From Nitrosomonadales bacterium (GTDB lineage: Bacteria > Pseudomonadota > Gammaproteobacteria > Burkholderiales > Gallionellaceae): a stretch of DNA of 64,000 nt. Below are positions 8,818 to 16,095 of this stretch, one piece after another. Position numbers and translations under genes: made by a program. Position 1 is the first letter of the stretch. Each line of letters begins with the position of its first letter. The notes below the pieces were generated by a model. The model was given only the letters and a program-made list of their open reading frames with translations, did no database searches and was not told the origin of the DNA. The DNA is taken from NCBI GenBank assembly GCA_016214695.1, contig JACRNY010000001.1, positions 744,001 to 808,000 on the forward strand, given 5' to 3'.

Positions 8818-9813
8818 CTATTTACTTTTTGAAATTTCAATAAATGGCGATAAGACCTCTAGCAGCGACAACCCGCCGTGCGTCAATGTTGGATATCCGC
8901 CCTGGCTCTTCCACTTCCAGCGGCCAACAGCCAACAGATGTTTGCCGTGTGGGCTATTAATTTGCATTGCCACTGGAGGAACAAACGGGCCGGTTTCTCC
9001 GATCCCCGCTTTGCTGCGTCCGCTTGAAAAGGTTTTCTTGAGGAACTGCCCAACCTCGCCATCAGCATCAGGAAAAATACCCGTGGCGGCATATCCATGG
9101 TCAGAGGTAATTACCAGCCGCCGTCCGGTTGCCAATTGTTCAACAAAGGCCCAAAAGTCATCACTGCATAATTGCCAGACCGCATCGCGTGTCAGGATAT
9201 CAAGCCCTTGTCCCGCGCCTGAACCTTCGTGTACTTTGCTGTCTGGCCAGTGATGCCAGAACACCAAGTTTGGCGCAGTATTGATCAGTCCTGCACAATC
9301 CTCCCACGCCATATCGACGCTCTCGGTATATGCGGGTTGAAGTTTGTGGGCTAGTCCACCACCGTTATTCTGAAGTTGGCTGCGGCTAGCAAAACCTAGT
9401 GCTTGAGCAAACTCATTGGTTTCACCTGGTAGTTCTGAAGCATTGGCAGAAACCTCGTGAAGGGTAAATCCGCGCTCCTTAGCTCCTTGAAGAAGCCAGG
9501 GCAATTCACGCAGCGATAGCCCATCAAGGATTAATACTGCTTTGGCGCTGTATGGCTCGTTCCACCAGCGCACTAGTCGATCCGAAGTCCGTTCAACCGT
9601 ATCACCGAATGCATGCCATAAATCCCAACCACTGGAAGACAGGAAATTATCTAGTTCGCCAATTTCGCGGTCACGTTTCGTCACCTCGCTTGGGGCATGG
9701 CTAGCGGCTAGGGGTTTAGATGCAATTTCAATTGCCTTGCCGATGATGATGGGCCATGCGTCTTTGGGTGCGTCCTTGGTAAGGCGTTGAAGAACCTCGG
9801 CATCGATAGCCAT
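8818..9813 (-). CDS. pglZ: PglZ-domain protein (alkaline-phosphatase superfamily core), short form
   Basis: 331 residues with PglZ hallmarks: VLILDGLSLRELPWLLQ, in which D97 would bind metal; NLVFWHHWPDS; RLVITSDHGYAATG, in which D238-H239 would be metal ligands; and a C-terminal HGGLSLLEVLSPF typical of the family. PglZ is the phosphatase-fold subunit shared by all BREX types and several related defence systems. Full-length PglZ proteins are usually about twice this size, so this one appears to be the catalytic core alone, without the extra N-terminal region. The start ATG at 9813 shares one base with the stop of the DUF499 ATPase gene, so the two are translationally coupled. Biochemical role in defence unresolved. 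Confidence 0.87.
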   Translation of the reverse strand: MAIDAEVLQRLTKDAPKDAWPIIIGKAIEIASKPLAASHAPSEVTKRDREIGELDNFLSSSGWDLWHAFGDTVERTSDRLVRWWNEPYSAKAVLILDGLSLRELPWLLQGAKERGFTLHEVSANASELPGETNEFAQALGFASRSQLQNNGGGLAHKLQPAYTESVDMAWEDCAGLINTAPNLVFWHHWPDSKVHEGSGAGQGLDILTRDAVWQLCSDDFWAFVEQLATGRRLVITSDHGYAATGIFPDADGEVGQFLKKTFSSGRSKAGIGETGPFVPPVAMQINSPHGKHLLAVGRWKWKSQGGYPTLTHGGLSLLEVLSPFIEISKSK

Positions 9814-12527
9814 CAGTCTTCCTCCTTCTCAAGGTTAAGCTCGAAGGTCATGCCATCGGGCAGCTTCTTTATCAGCTCCTTGAGTTGTGCGCCATTTGCA
9901 GAGGAAACTTTGATGGATACTTCGGCAACCTTCGTCGCTGGGCCTATGCCCCAACCTTCCAGTTTTCCGATTAGATTTAACGGAGATGTGGCTGGGTTGT
10001 TTAAGCTTATGCGTGGCTTACTTCCAGAGGTGTTGCCACCAAAGATACCGCCAGCAACAGGTGCGGCAGGTTCTGCCACACCAGGTGGTGCAGCAGTTGG
10101 TGTTGCACCACCGAACAAACCACCTTCCTCATTCGTAGTAGGTGTTGATGGTGCAGCCCCTCCGGTTGTCGGAACTGAGGACGGTAACAACAAAAATACT
10201 TCATCGAGTTGACGACCAGTATATGAAAGCTTTGGTCGCATACGCCTCCACTCAGTGTCTTCATCTTCACCGGTTTGGGCTTGCAGGTACTCCATTCCTC
10301 TCAAATTGATCGCAATCTTGCCTCGTGCACATAATCGCAAGATGCGCTCCTTCATTGAAGTTTCGCCTAACCACGGGATACAGTCCTGTCCAGACGGACG
10401 CGGTTCCTGCAACTCCCGCAAAAGCTTACCAACGGGGGAGTTTTCACCAGCGGCTTCGAGTACAAATTCTTCAAAATCTTCAGGTACGAACAGATCGTTA
10501 AGCAATGCATCTTCAATCGCTTCGGGTATTTGCGCGCCCTGTTTCTTCAAACTTTCAACGCTGAACACGCACTGATTTGGCTCAGTAAAACTCCAACGAT
10601 GCAGCACCGCAAAACGGTCGAATCGCTTCTTCAAAATGTCGCGCAGTTCACCTTGGTACTTGGTTTGCAGTTTTCTGTATTCAGGATTCTGCCCACTCCA
10701 CTCTTGCGCCTTCATTTCGGCGCGAGCGAGAATCACGAGATCACGATCCTGGAAAGCATTCGACGACCCGAAACGTGGTAGTAGGAAGCGGACAGTATTG
10801 CGACGTTTCTGCAAATGGTCTTTAAGCCAACGGCCTAAACGCTCATTAAGCTTATCCGGCTCTTCCGGCAGCACAAGAATCGGCAGGCGGTCATCCCAGC
10901 GTTCGGGTTGTTCTGTTTCATCGAGCGAAGTCCAAGGATCGGTCAGCCATGACTTTGGCAATACAATGATGCGGAATGTCTTGGCGACCTCTTCGGTGCC
11001 ACCGATGACATAGCGGATTTCCTTGGAGAGTTGAGCAAGGTCAGAACCATCAGAAAATAACCTGTCATTACGGGCACAAGCCATCAGTTTGGCCTGGGGG
11101 TTTTCTTCTTCGCGGAAAACCAGTCGATTCCCGTCCTGATGGATATTGAAGCTGTTCTCGATGATGGTAGATAGTTCGACCTGAAAGCTATTGTCATCTA
11201 CCGCTTTGTCACGAGTAATGTCCGCCTGCAAGGTCGCTGGCTCGGCCCCAGCAAGGTTGCCAACGGCAATCGAGCGAAGCCAAAGGGCCCCTATGATTTC
11301 CTGAAGATGAGGGACGGAAGTGGCATATCCCGGCACCGCCTCGGTCACAGAAATAATGTTTTGCTGAGCCTTGGCGCTAAGCGAACGGTGATGTTCATTT
11401 GATACCGAATCCAGCAACGCTCCAATCCCGGATGCATCGTCATCCAATCTAAAGTCAGCCGCTGTGAGTACTGGTGCAATCTCGCCGCGACTCTTATAGA
11501 GGTTGGCAAGGATGCGAATCATGTCGCGTGTTTCTTGCGCATCCGTCGCGATCAGCACCTGCTCTTCAAGAAGGCGAAGCAGATGTGGCGCATAAGGCCA
11601 AGACTCGCTGAATTCTTTGTGTTTGCGCTCTTGCTCGGACGATGGCACGTCCAGCAAACGAAAATACTCCGATACGTGCGTAGCTACCAATGAATCAATG
11701 TTGTTCGTTGGAATCTGCAGGCGATTGTCGAACAAGCGGTGCAACAGCATCCGCCGACGGTCTTGCTGAATACGTTCAGCGTTGCCACCCGCCTTGAAGT
11801 CGATGGCGATTGGGTTGACGCGATGAACCTGTTGATAGGCGTCACTGCCGCCATTGCGAACCGAGATGACGAGCACAAGAAGATCGGGGTGATCTTTCGC
11901 GATTTCAGAGAGAATCTGAATAAAGTTGAATGCCCATTGCTTCCACGGGTACTGCTTGGTGTTGGTGAGACCGTCGTACCAAGTCTGGAATTCATCCAGC
12001 AACAACATCGTAGGCTTGTTCTGCAACAACTCAATAATCAGCTTGTCGGAAGGAATGTCGGTCTTCGCTGCTCCCATGCCTTCCCACTTGCCCTTAATGT
12101 AGGTGCCGTGAGGGTGACGCTCGAATAACAAGTCCCAAAGAAACTTGTAGCGTTGGCGATGTAGGCTTTCGCCGATAACCAACATGCCACTACGAAGGGG
12201 GATTTTCCCGATTTGGGGTGTACCTAGCGTGGTTGCCCATGAATTGAGCCAAGCGCTAGTGGATGTCGGGTCATTGACGGCGTGGTAAAGAGCAGCCATC
12301 AAGTGAGACTTACCCAGACCGCGTTCGCCGATCACAACGACCGGTCGTCCTTGGTTCGGCCCGACTGCCTCGATGCCTTTCAGCAGATCATGGGTCGGAT
12401 AAGTGATTTCAAGGAATTCTTTAGCCGCAATCTGGGTTGCGCCAGTGTTTGATTCGTTGGACAACTCAATTGCTGTCCCTTTGAGGCGCTTGCCCCTAAA
12501 TTCTTCCCGCAGCGTTAAGCCAAGCAT
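9813..12527 (-). CDS. DUF499 AAA+ ATPase (BrxC/PglY-like)
   Basis: A 904-residue ATPase with Walker A GERGLGKS (residues 67-74) and Walker B LLLDEF (175-180), followed by LVISVRNGG, matching the DUF499 architecture of BrxC/PglY, the large ATPase of BREX. Near the C-terminus a low-complexity Pro/Thr/Gly linker (roughly residues 775-830) separates the body from a small tail domain that ends in EKEED. It is the first gene of the minus-strand cluster, with an AAGGG ribosome site before the ATG at 12527. The presumed promoter lies in the AT-rich stretch at about 12545-12620, where no strong consensus is visible. It probably forms an ATP-driven complex with the PglZ protein encoded next, as in BREX; that is inference. 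Confidence 0.88.
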   Translation of the reverse strand: MLGLTLREEFRGKRLKGTAIELSNESNTGATQIAAKEFLEITYPTHDLLKGIEAVGPNQGRPVVVIGERGLGKSHLMAALYHAVNDPTSTSAWLNSWATTLGTPQIGKIPLRSGMLVIGESLHRQRYKFLWDLLFERHPHGTYIKGKWEGMGAAKTDIPSDKLIIELLQNKPTMLLLDEFQTWYDGLTNTKQYPWKQWAFNFIQILSEIAKDHPDLLVLVISVRNGGSDAYQQVHRVNPIAIDFKAGGNAERIQQDRRRMLLHRLFDNRLQIPTNNIDSLVATHVSEYFRLLDVPSSEQERKHKEFSESWPYAPHLLRLLEEQVLIATDAQETRDMIRILANLYKSRGEIAPVLTAADFRLDDDASGIGALLDSVSNEHHRSLSAKAQQNIISVTEAVPGYATSVPHLQEIIGALWLRSIAVGNLAGAEPATLQADITRDKAVDDNSFQVELSTIIENSFNIHQDGNRLVFREEENPQAKLMACARNDRLFSDGSDLAQLSKEIRYVIGGTEEVAKTFRIIVLPKSWLTDPWTSLDETEQPERWDDRLPILVLPEEPDKLNERLGRWLKDHLQKRRNTVRFLLPRFGSSNAFQDRDLVILARAEMKAQEWSGQNPEYRKLQTKYQGELRDILKKRFDRFAVLHRWSFTEPNQCVFSVESLKKQGAQIPEAIEDALLNDLFVPEDFEEFVLEAAGENSPVGKLLRELQEPRPSGQDCIPWLGETSMKERILRLCARGKIAINLRGMEYLQAQTGEDEDTEWRRMRPKLSYTGRQLDEVFLLLPSSVPTTGGAAPSTPTTNEEGGLFGGATPTAAPPGVAEPAAPVAGGIFGGNTSGSKPRISLNNPATSPLNLIGKLEGWGIGPATKVAEVSIKVSSANGAQLKELIKKLPDGMTFELNLEKEED

Positions 12528-12992
12528 AACCCTTGTTGCCCCTTATAATTGTTCGAAATCCCCCTTGGATACGCTGTCTTTGCAGCATTTTGCAGACGAA
12601 ACAACGCGTCTTGCATAGCATCCATCAATTATTCGCCCAAACTACAGCGGTCTTGCGAATGTTACCAGCAAATAGCCTTTAGCTGATATGGCGTTGGGGG
12701 GCTAAAAAATGTGATTAAGGCGGATCGGTATTCACAAGAAGCCTTCCTGATGACGTGATCACGAAGGCTTATCACGACACCCACACAAATTCGGGGAACT
12801 GCCCCTCCATTCCATTTGCTTGTCATCGTCTTTGGATGGATAATGCGAACGTGGCTGATGCGATTTCTACTCGCGCCTCACGCAGCCTTCACTACCCTCA
12901 CTGAATCAACCATCCGAAATGACCTGCCGATCTTTGGCTAGGGGATACGGCTTTGCTTTTTTCCTGGTCGCTCTGACATAAGGAGCCTTTCA
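12528..12992. other. Intergenic region between the BREX-like cluster and the HD-domain gene
   Basis: No convincing gene is visible in these 465 bases. The stretch must hold the divergent promoters of the minus-strand ATPase gene and the plus-strand HD gene. An inverted repeat, AAGCCTTC at 12739 and GAAGGCTT ending at 12770, encloses a smaller TGATGACGTGATCA palindrome-like core. It has no T-run on either side, so it could be an operator rather than a terminator. Confidence 0.5.
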
Positions 12993-13643
12993 ATGTCTAA
13001 AAAAACCAACCAATGTTTACTTTCGCCGAAGTTCGCTTTGGCGCTTCAGTTCGCCAACGAAATTCACAACACACAGACCCGCAAGGGCTTGGGAGCACCC
13101 TACATTTCACACTTGATGGCAGTGAGTGGCTTGGTGATGGAATACGGAGGCAATGAAACACAAGCAATTGCAGCGTTGTTGCACGATGCCGCCGAGGACT
13201 GCGGTGGGCGCCCTATGCTGGAAACTGTGCGCGTTCTCTTCAGGGGCGACGTGGCCGAGATTGTGGAAGCATGTACCGACACCTTTGACAACCCCAAACC
13301 AGAATGGCAGCCTCGGAAGGAGGCGTATTTGAAGGCAATGACCAAGAAGCCAGGCTTAACCAAACTGGTGTGTTGCGCGGATAAGTTACACAACATCTCC
13401 AATACGTTGCGCGACATCAGGATAGCGGGGGCGGATACATGGAAAGTGCGAATGGAGAAAACCGAGAACAACTCCAGTGCAAAGCAGTGCTGGTATTACC
13501 TTGGCTGCCTTGAGGCGCTTTCTGCTGGATGGAGCAATCCAATCCGCGATGAATTTGCTCGCTCGGTCATCCTGTTGTGCGAACTAGTGGGCACTACAAG
13601 CGATGTATCCAAGGCCCATCAATTGGCGGGAGCTGAGGGATGA
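12993..13643 (+). CDS. HD-domain phosphohydrolase-like protein
   Basis: 216 residues with an HD-domain metal-binding pattern: YISHLMAVSGLV, then AALLHDAAEDCGG and, later, CADKLHNISNTLRDI. This matches the HD domain of RelA/SpoT-like and related phosphohydrolases; no synthetase or regulatory domain is attached. The likely reaction is hydrolysis of a nucleotide or phosphodiester, with substrate unknown. The ATG at 12993 has AGGAG ten bases upstream. It overlaps the next gene by ATGA, so the two form a pair. Stand-alone HD proteins of this kind are common in accessory islands. Defence or stress-nucleotide functions would be speculation here. Confidence 0.75.
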   Translation: MSKKTNQCLLSPKFALALQFANEIHNTQTRKGLGAPYISHLMAVSGLVMEYGGNETQAIAALLHDAAEDCGGRPMLETVRVLFRGDVAEIVEACTDTFDNPKPEWQPRKEAYLKAMTKKPGLTKLVCCADKLHNISNTLRDIRIAGADTWKVRMEKTENNSSAKQCWYYLGCLEALSAGWSNPIRDEFARSVILLCELVGTTSDVSKAHQLAGAEG

Positions 13644-14092
13644 GCATGGTTCTTCGACGAATTCAAAAAACGTCACAGAAAAACCTCGAAGGTATAGGGC
13701 CTGTAGAAATGCCGAAGGATTCACCTTCGCTTCGATTACATACTCCAGCCTATACGAGAATTGATCCGGCTTGGTGGGAGGTTGAGATGGCTGTCGGATC
13801 TTGTCAGGGAGAAATGGATGGAGGATTTGGTGAATTTTGTGTCTTGTCGCAAATCAATTCCAACACGTATGTGCAGACTGCCATTAGTCTCGGAGAACCC
13901 AATTCCTGGCGATTAGAATGGCGAATTACGGAGACGGACGGGACATATTCCCATCTCTTTGCAAGAAATCCATGTGACGACGAATATACGGACACATTGG
14001 ATAACGTCGATGATGTCATTCTGGCGTTTAAGGCGTTTTACCAGAACAAGGGGCTACCCGATTCGTTGACGTGGAAGAGGTATGACTTATAG
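13640..14092 (+). CDS. Hypothetical protein coupled to the HD gene
   Basis: 150 residues, no family recognised. The start ATG overlaps the TGA of the HD gene, so translation is coupled. The sequence is soluble and acidic in its C-terminal half (RNPCDDEYTDTLDNVDDVI), with aromatic-rich beta-like segments (WRLEWRITETDGTYSHLF) and a short C-terminal helix (AFKAFYQNKGLPDS). The linked HD gene suggests a two-gene module, for example enzyme and partner or toxin and antidote; nothing in the sequence decides between these. Confidence 0.65.
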   Translation: MSMVLRRIQKTSQKNLEGIGPVEMPKDSPSLRLHTPAYTRIDPAWWEVEMAVGSCQGEMDGGFGEFCVLSQINSNTYVQTAISLGEPNSWRLEWRITETDGTYSHLFARNPCDDEYTDTLDNVDDVILAFKAFYQNKGLPDSLTWKRYDL

Positions 14093-14229
14093 GGGTAATA
14101 GCCAAAGCTTCATCCGACAGGTATTGACCGATGTTCGGCCTTTGCTGCCAACTCATCATCCAATGAAATCAGGCCGCTTAGCCGACCAAAGCAGACATCA
14201 ATATTGCCTTCAGTGAATGGTTGGGCGAC

Positions 14230-14724
14230 CTACAGAGAGTTTTTAGCATGCTCGATATCCGACTTTAAACGATCCCATTCCCGCTTGAGAATTTGCTGAC
14301 ACAACTGAACGTAGGCCGGGTTGACCCTGTACTTATCCGAAACTTCACCGTTGGCGACATGTAAAAATTCATACATCTTCGCCTGTAGTTCGGGGTAGTC
14401 TGGATCTTGTGGATTCATTAGTAGTTCGATTTTTGTTCCTAACTTGTAGAACTCTCGCTCAGTGGTTGGATCTGCGTTTGGCAAAACTCCAAAGCTCTGA
14501 AAGTTCGCCATTTCATCTCTGAGGCTGTTTATCCATTCCTGCCGGAACTCGGCAATTTTCATAACACCTTCGAAGTTCAACTTTCCCCTCTCGGCCTTGA
14601 GCACTCTACGAGTTGAATACCAAGAAGCAAGTGCCGCGGTTGCCGCACTTATGACAGGTATTAGAACTGACACAACTAGAAGTTGGTGCGTATCAATCCA
14701 TGCTGACAATTCATCTATGCTCAT
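14230..14724 (-). CDS. Small single-pass membrane protein
   Basis: 164 residues. One N-terminal hydrophobic helix (LLVVSVLIPVISAATAALAS, about residues 14-33) is followed by a basic stop-transfer segment (RRVLKAERGK) and a long cytoplasmic helical domain (FRQEWINSLRDEMANFQ, then LKREWDRLKSDIEHAKNSL). No family assigned. The gene is bounded by two GCCCAAC/GTTGGGC heptamers (14220-14226 and 14744-14750), like the core sites that delimit integron cassettes. The start follows the upstream attC-like hairpin closely, as in a cassette gene. Function unknown. Confidence 0.65.
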   Translation of the reverse strand: MSIDELSAWIDTHQLLVVSVLIPVISAATAALASWYSTRRVLKAERGKLNFEGVMKIAEFRQEWINSLRDEMANFQSFGVLPNADPTTEREFYKLGTKIELLMNPQDPDYPELQAKMYEFLHVANGEVSDKYRVNPAYVQLCQQILKREWDRLKSDIEHAKNSL

Positions 14725-14743
14725 CTATGGTGCCCTCTAGGTT

Positions 14744-14815
14744 GCCCAACGTGCTAGCTCAGGGGCGCTAAGCCGGCTTGCCGGTGTAGCGTCCCTCTCG
14801 AGCACCGGGTTACCC
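14744..14815 (-). repeat. attC-like imperfect hairpin (candidate integron recombination site)
   Basis: Between the small membrane-protein gene and the DUF4145 gene lies a long imperfect inverted repeat. The outer GTGCT/AGCAC, the middle GGG-CGCTA/TAGCG-CCC and the inner CCGGC/GCCGG pairs are separated by unpaired bases, as in attC sites. Read on the minus strand it ends in CACGTTGGGC, matching the attC R' consensus GTTRRRY. The opposite end (GGGTAACCC, overlapping the DUF4145 stop codon) is a poor R'' site. The position between two same-strand genes fits a cassette junction. No integrase is in the window. Confidence 0.4.
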
Positions 14816-15460
14816 ATCTCTACGCTCAATGGCATTGCGAGCTCCTTCTGGAAGAGACGCATAAAGTGCCTCGATTCGCTTCGGTTCAGCGATCCTGTTT
14901 TCCATGATGATATTTATTAACCCAAACAGTGCTTGGGCGATTTCAGGGTTGTCATCAACAGATATTTCGCCCGGATGTACCGCATTGTTCCCAATTACAC
15001 GCACCACATCCAATGCCTGCTGTATCTGCACTGGCAGGCCTGATTGAACAAGAACACCAATATCGTCGTTGAGGTTCGCGCCGCTACCACCAAGGTGAAC
15101 GCACAGCTTTTGCAGCGAAAGCCGAAGCAGAGCCGCGGCCCCTCGCGGAGATGCATTGACAATATCTTTTGCTTCGAGATAGTCACGTTTCACATCTTCC
15201 GGCATTTCCAAGTGTGGCAAAGGAGCAGCACTGATACCCGAGGGGTAAAGCACATGTGCTTCGCTATCGTCGAGGAACCAAACCATACGGCCTTTGCAGT
15301 GGTGGCAGTTCGCTATGTGTAAACCAGTGCCCTGATACATCGATCCGCCGCCCGGAGCCGAAACCTGCTTTTTTGTCTCGAGCCACCAGAACTGCGCGTA
15401 GACATCGCAATGGGGGCAGGTAAAGCTCTTTCCATTGAACTGCGGCGGTATGTATGTCAT
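14810..15460 (-). CDS. DUF4145-domain protein with N-terminal zinc ribbon
   Basis: From the ATG at 15460 the protein has 216 residues: an N-terminal zinc ribbon (FTCPHCDVYAQFWW paired with CHHCKGRMVW) and a C-terminal helical DUF4145 domain. The latter includes DYLEAKDIVNASPRGAAALL, the stretch up to LCVHLGGSGANLND and VIGNNAVHPGEI. DUF4145 modules are frequently attached to restriction or defence enzymes but also occur alone; the His in NAVHPG is reminiscent of HEPN-like folds. The frame is open upstream to 15676, but that extra stretch lacks protein-like character, so the later start is preferred although its ribosome site is weak. Role unknown. Confidence 0.72.
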   Translation of the reverse strand: MTYIPPQFNGKSFTCPHCDVYAQFWWLETKKQVSAPGGGSMYQGTGLHIANCHHCKGRMVWFLDDSEAHVLYPSGISAAPLPHLEMPEDVKRDYLEAKDIVNASPRGAAALLRLSLQKLCVHLGGSGANLNDDIGVLVQSGLPVQIQQALDVVRVIGNNAVHPGEISVDDNPEIAQALFGLINIIMENRIAEPKRIEALYASLPEGARNAIERRDG

Positions 15461-15888
15461 GGCGGTTTTCTGGATGGCTACAGTTATTAGACGGACCCAC
15501 CGGTCCGTATTATCAAAAATAGTGAGGCGCGCATTCTTCTCATAACCAATTGGTAATTGTGAATCACCTTTTTTGCCTGCCCGCATATGCATAATAGTAC
15601 AGGCAAAGTGGCTTTGTATAATCTTGCGCGCATTAACCACCATGAAGGGCCGCTTCTGCGCCGGGAGCGGAAGCAAGTGTAAGTTACAGTAGCAGTCCGC
15701 TCAGGCCGACGACTGGACCTCGGCCTTTGCGGTCGTTGTAGTTGCCTGTTGATTTCGTTCCCTTCCATCCCACAACGGTCATAACGACTTCTCTAAAACA
15801 GACATTTAGAATAGTTCGAACCTAGCTCCATAAGTTCGTATCGAATAACGTTCATGATTAGTTCGGCTGGTGAACCATCATGAAATTT
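15461..15888. other. Intergenic region without a convincing gene
   Basis: About 430 bases with no supported coding region; an N-terminal extension of the DUF4145 frame runs into it but looks non-coding. One inverted repeat is visible, AGGCCGA at 15703 and TCGGCCT ending at 15726, with a ten-base loop. It may hold the DUF4145 promoter and the transcription end of the HicA-like gene. Confidence 0.4.
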
Positions 15889-16095
15889 TCATGAGACCCC
15901 ACGCATCACCTTGCGAATATCCCTCAAAAAGTTTTTGTAACTGTGGCAGTCGCCGGGGGTGCCTGGTACCGTCAGAAATGACACCCCGCTGGGAGTAAAC
16001 AGCTTTCCATGTTTCCCGCCCCTGTAGTATTTCCAGTTGGCGCTGACGAGACGCTTCACTTCACGATGAATTTCCTTGCAGTTGCTGTACCTCAT
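15889..16095 (-). CDS. HicA-like toxin (mRNA interferase fold)
   Basis: 68 residues resembling HicA, the small double-stranded-RNA-binding-fold ribonuclease of type II toxin-antitoxin systems. It has an N-terminal helix (CKEIHREVKRLVSANWKYYR), the GGKHGKL segment with the expected catalytic His, a strand pair (FLTVPGTPGD) and a terminal helix (YKNFLRDIRKVM). The start ATG overlaps the stop of the upstream XRE gene by ATGA. No HicB partner is present; the adjacent 587-residue regulator would have to act as antitoxin, which is unusual. The family resemblance is good; toxicity is inferred. Confidence 0.72.
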   Translation of the reverse strand: MRYSNCKEIHREVKRLVSANWKYYRGGKHGKLFTPSGVSFLTVPGTPGDCHSYKNFLRDIRKVMRGVS

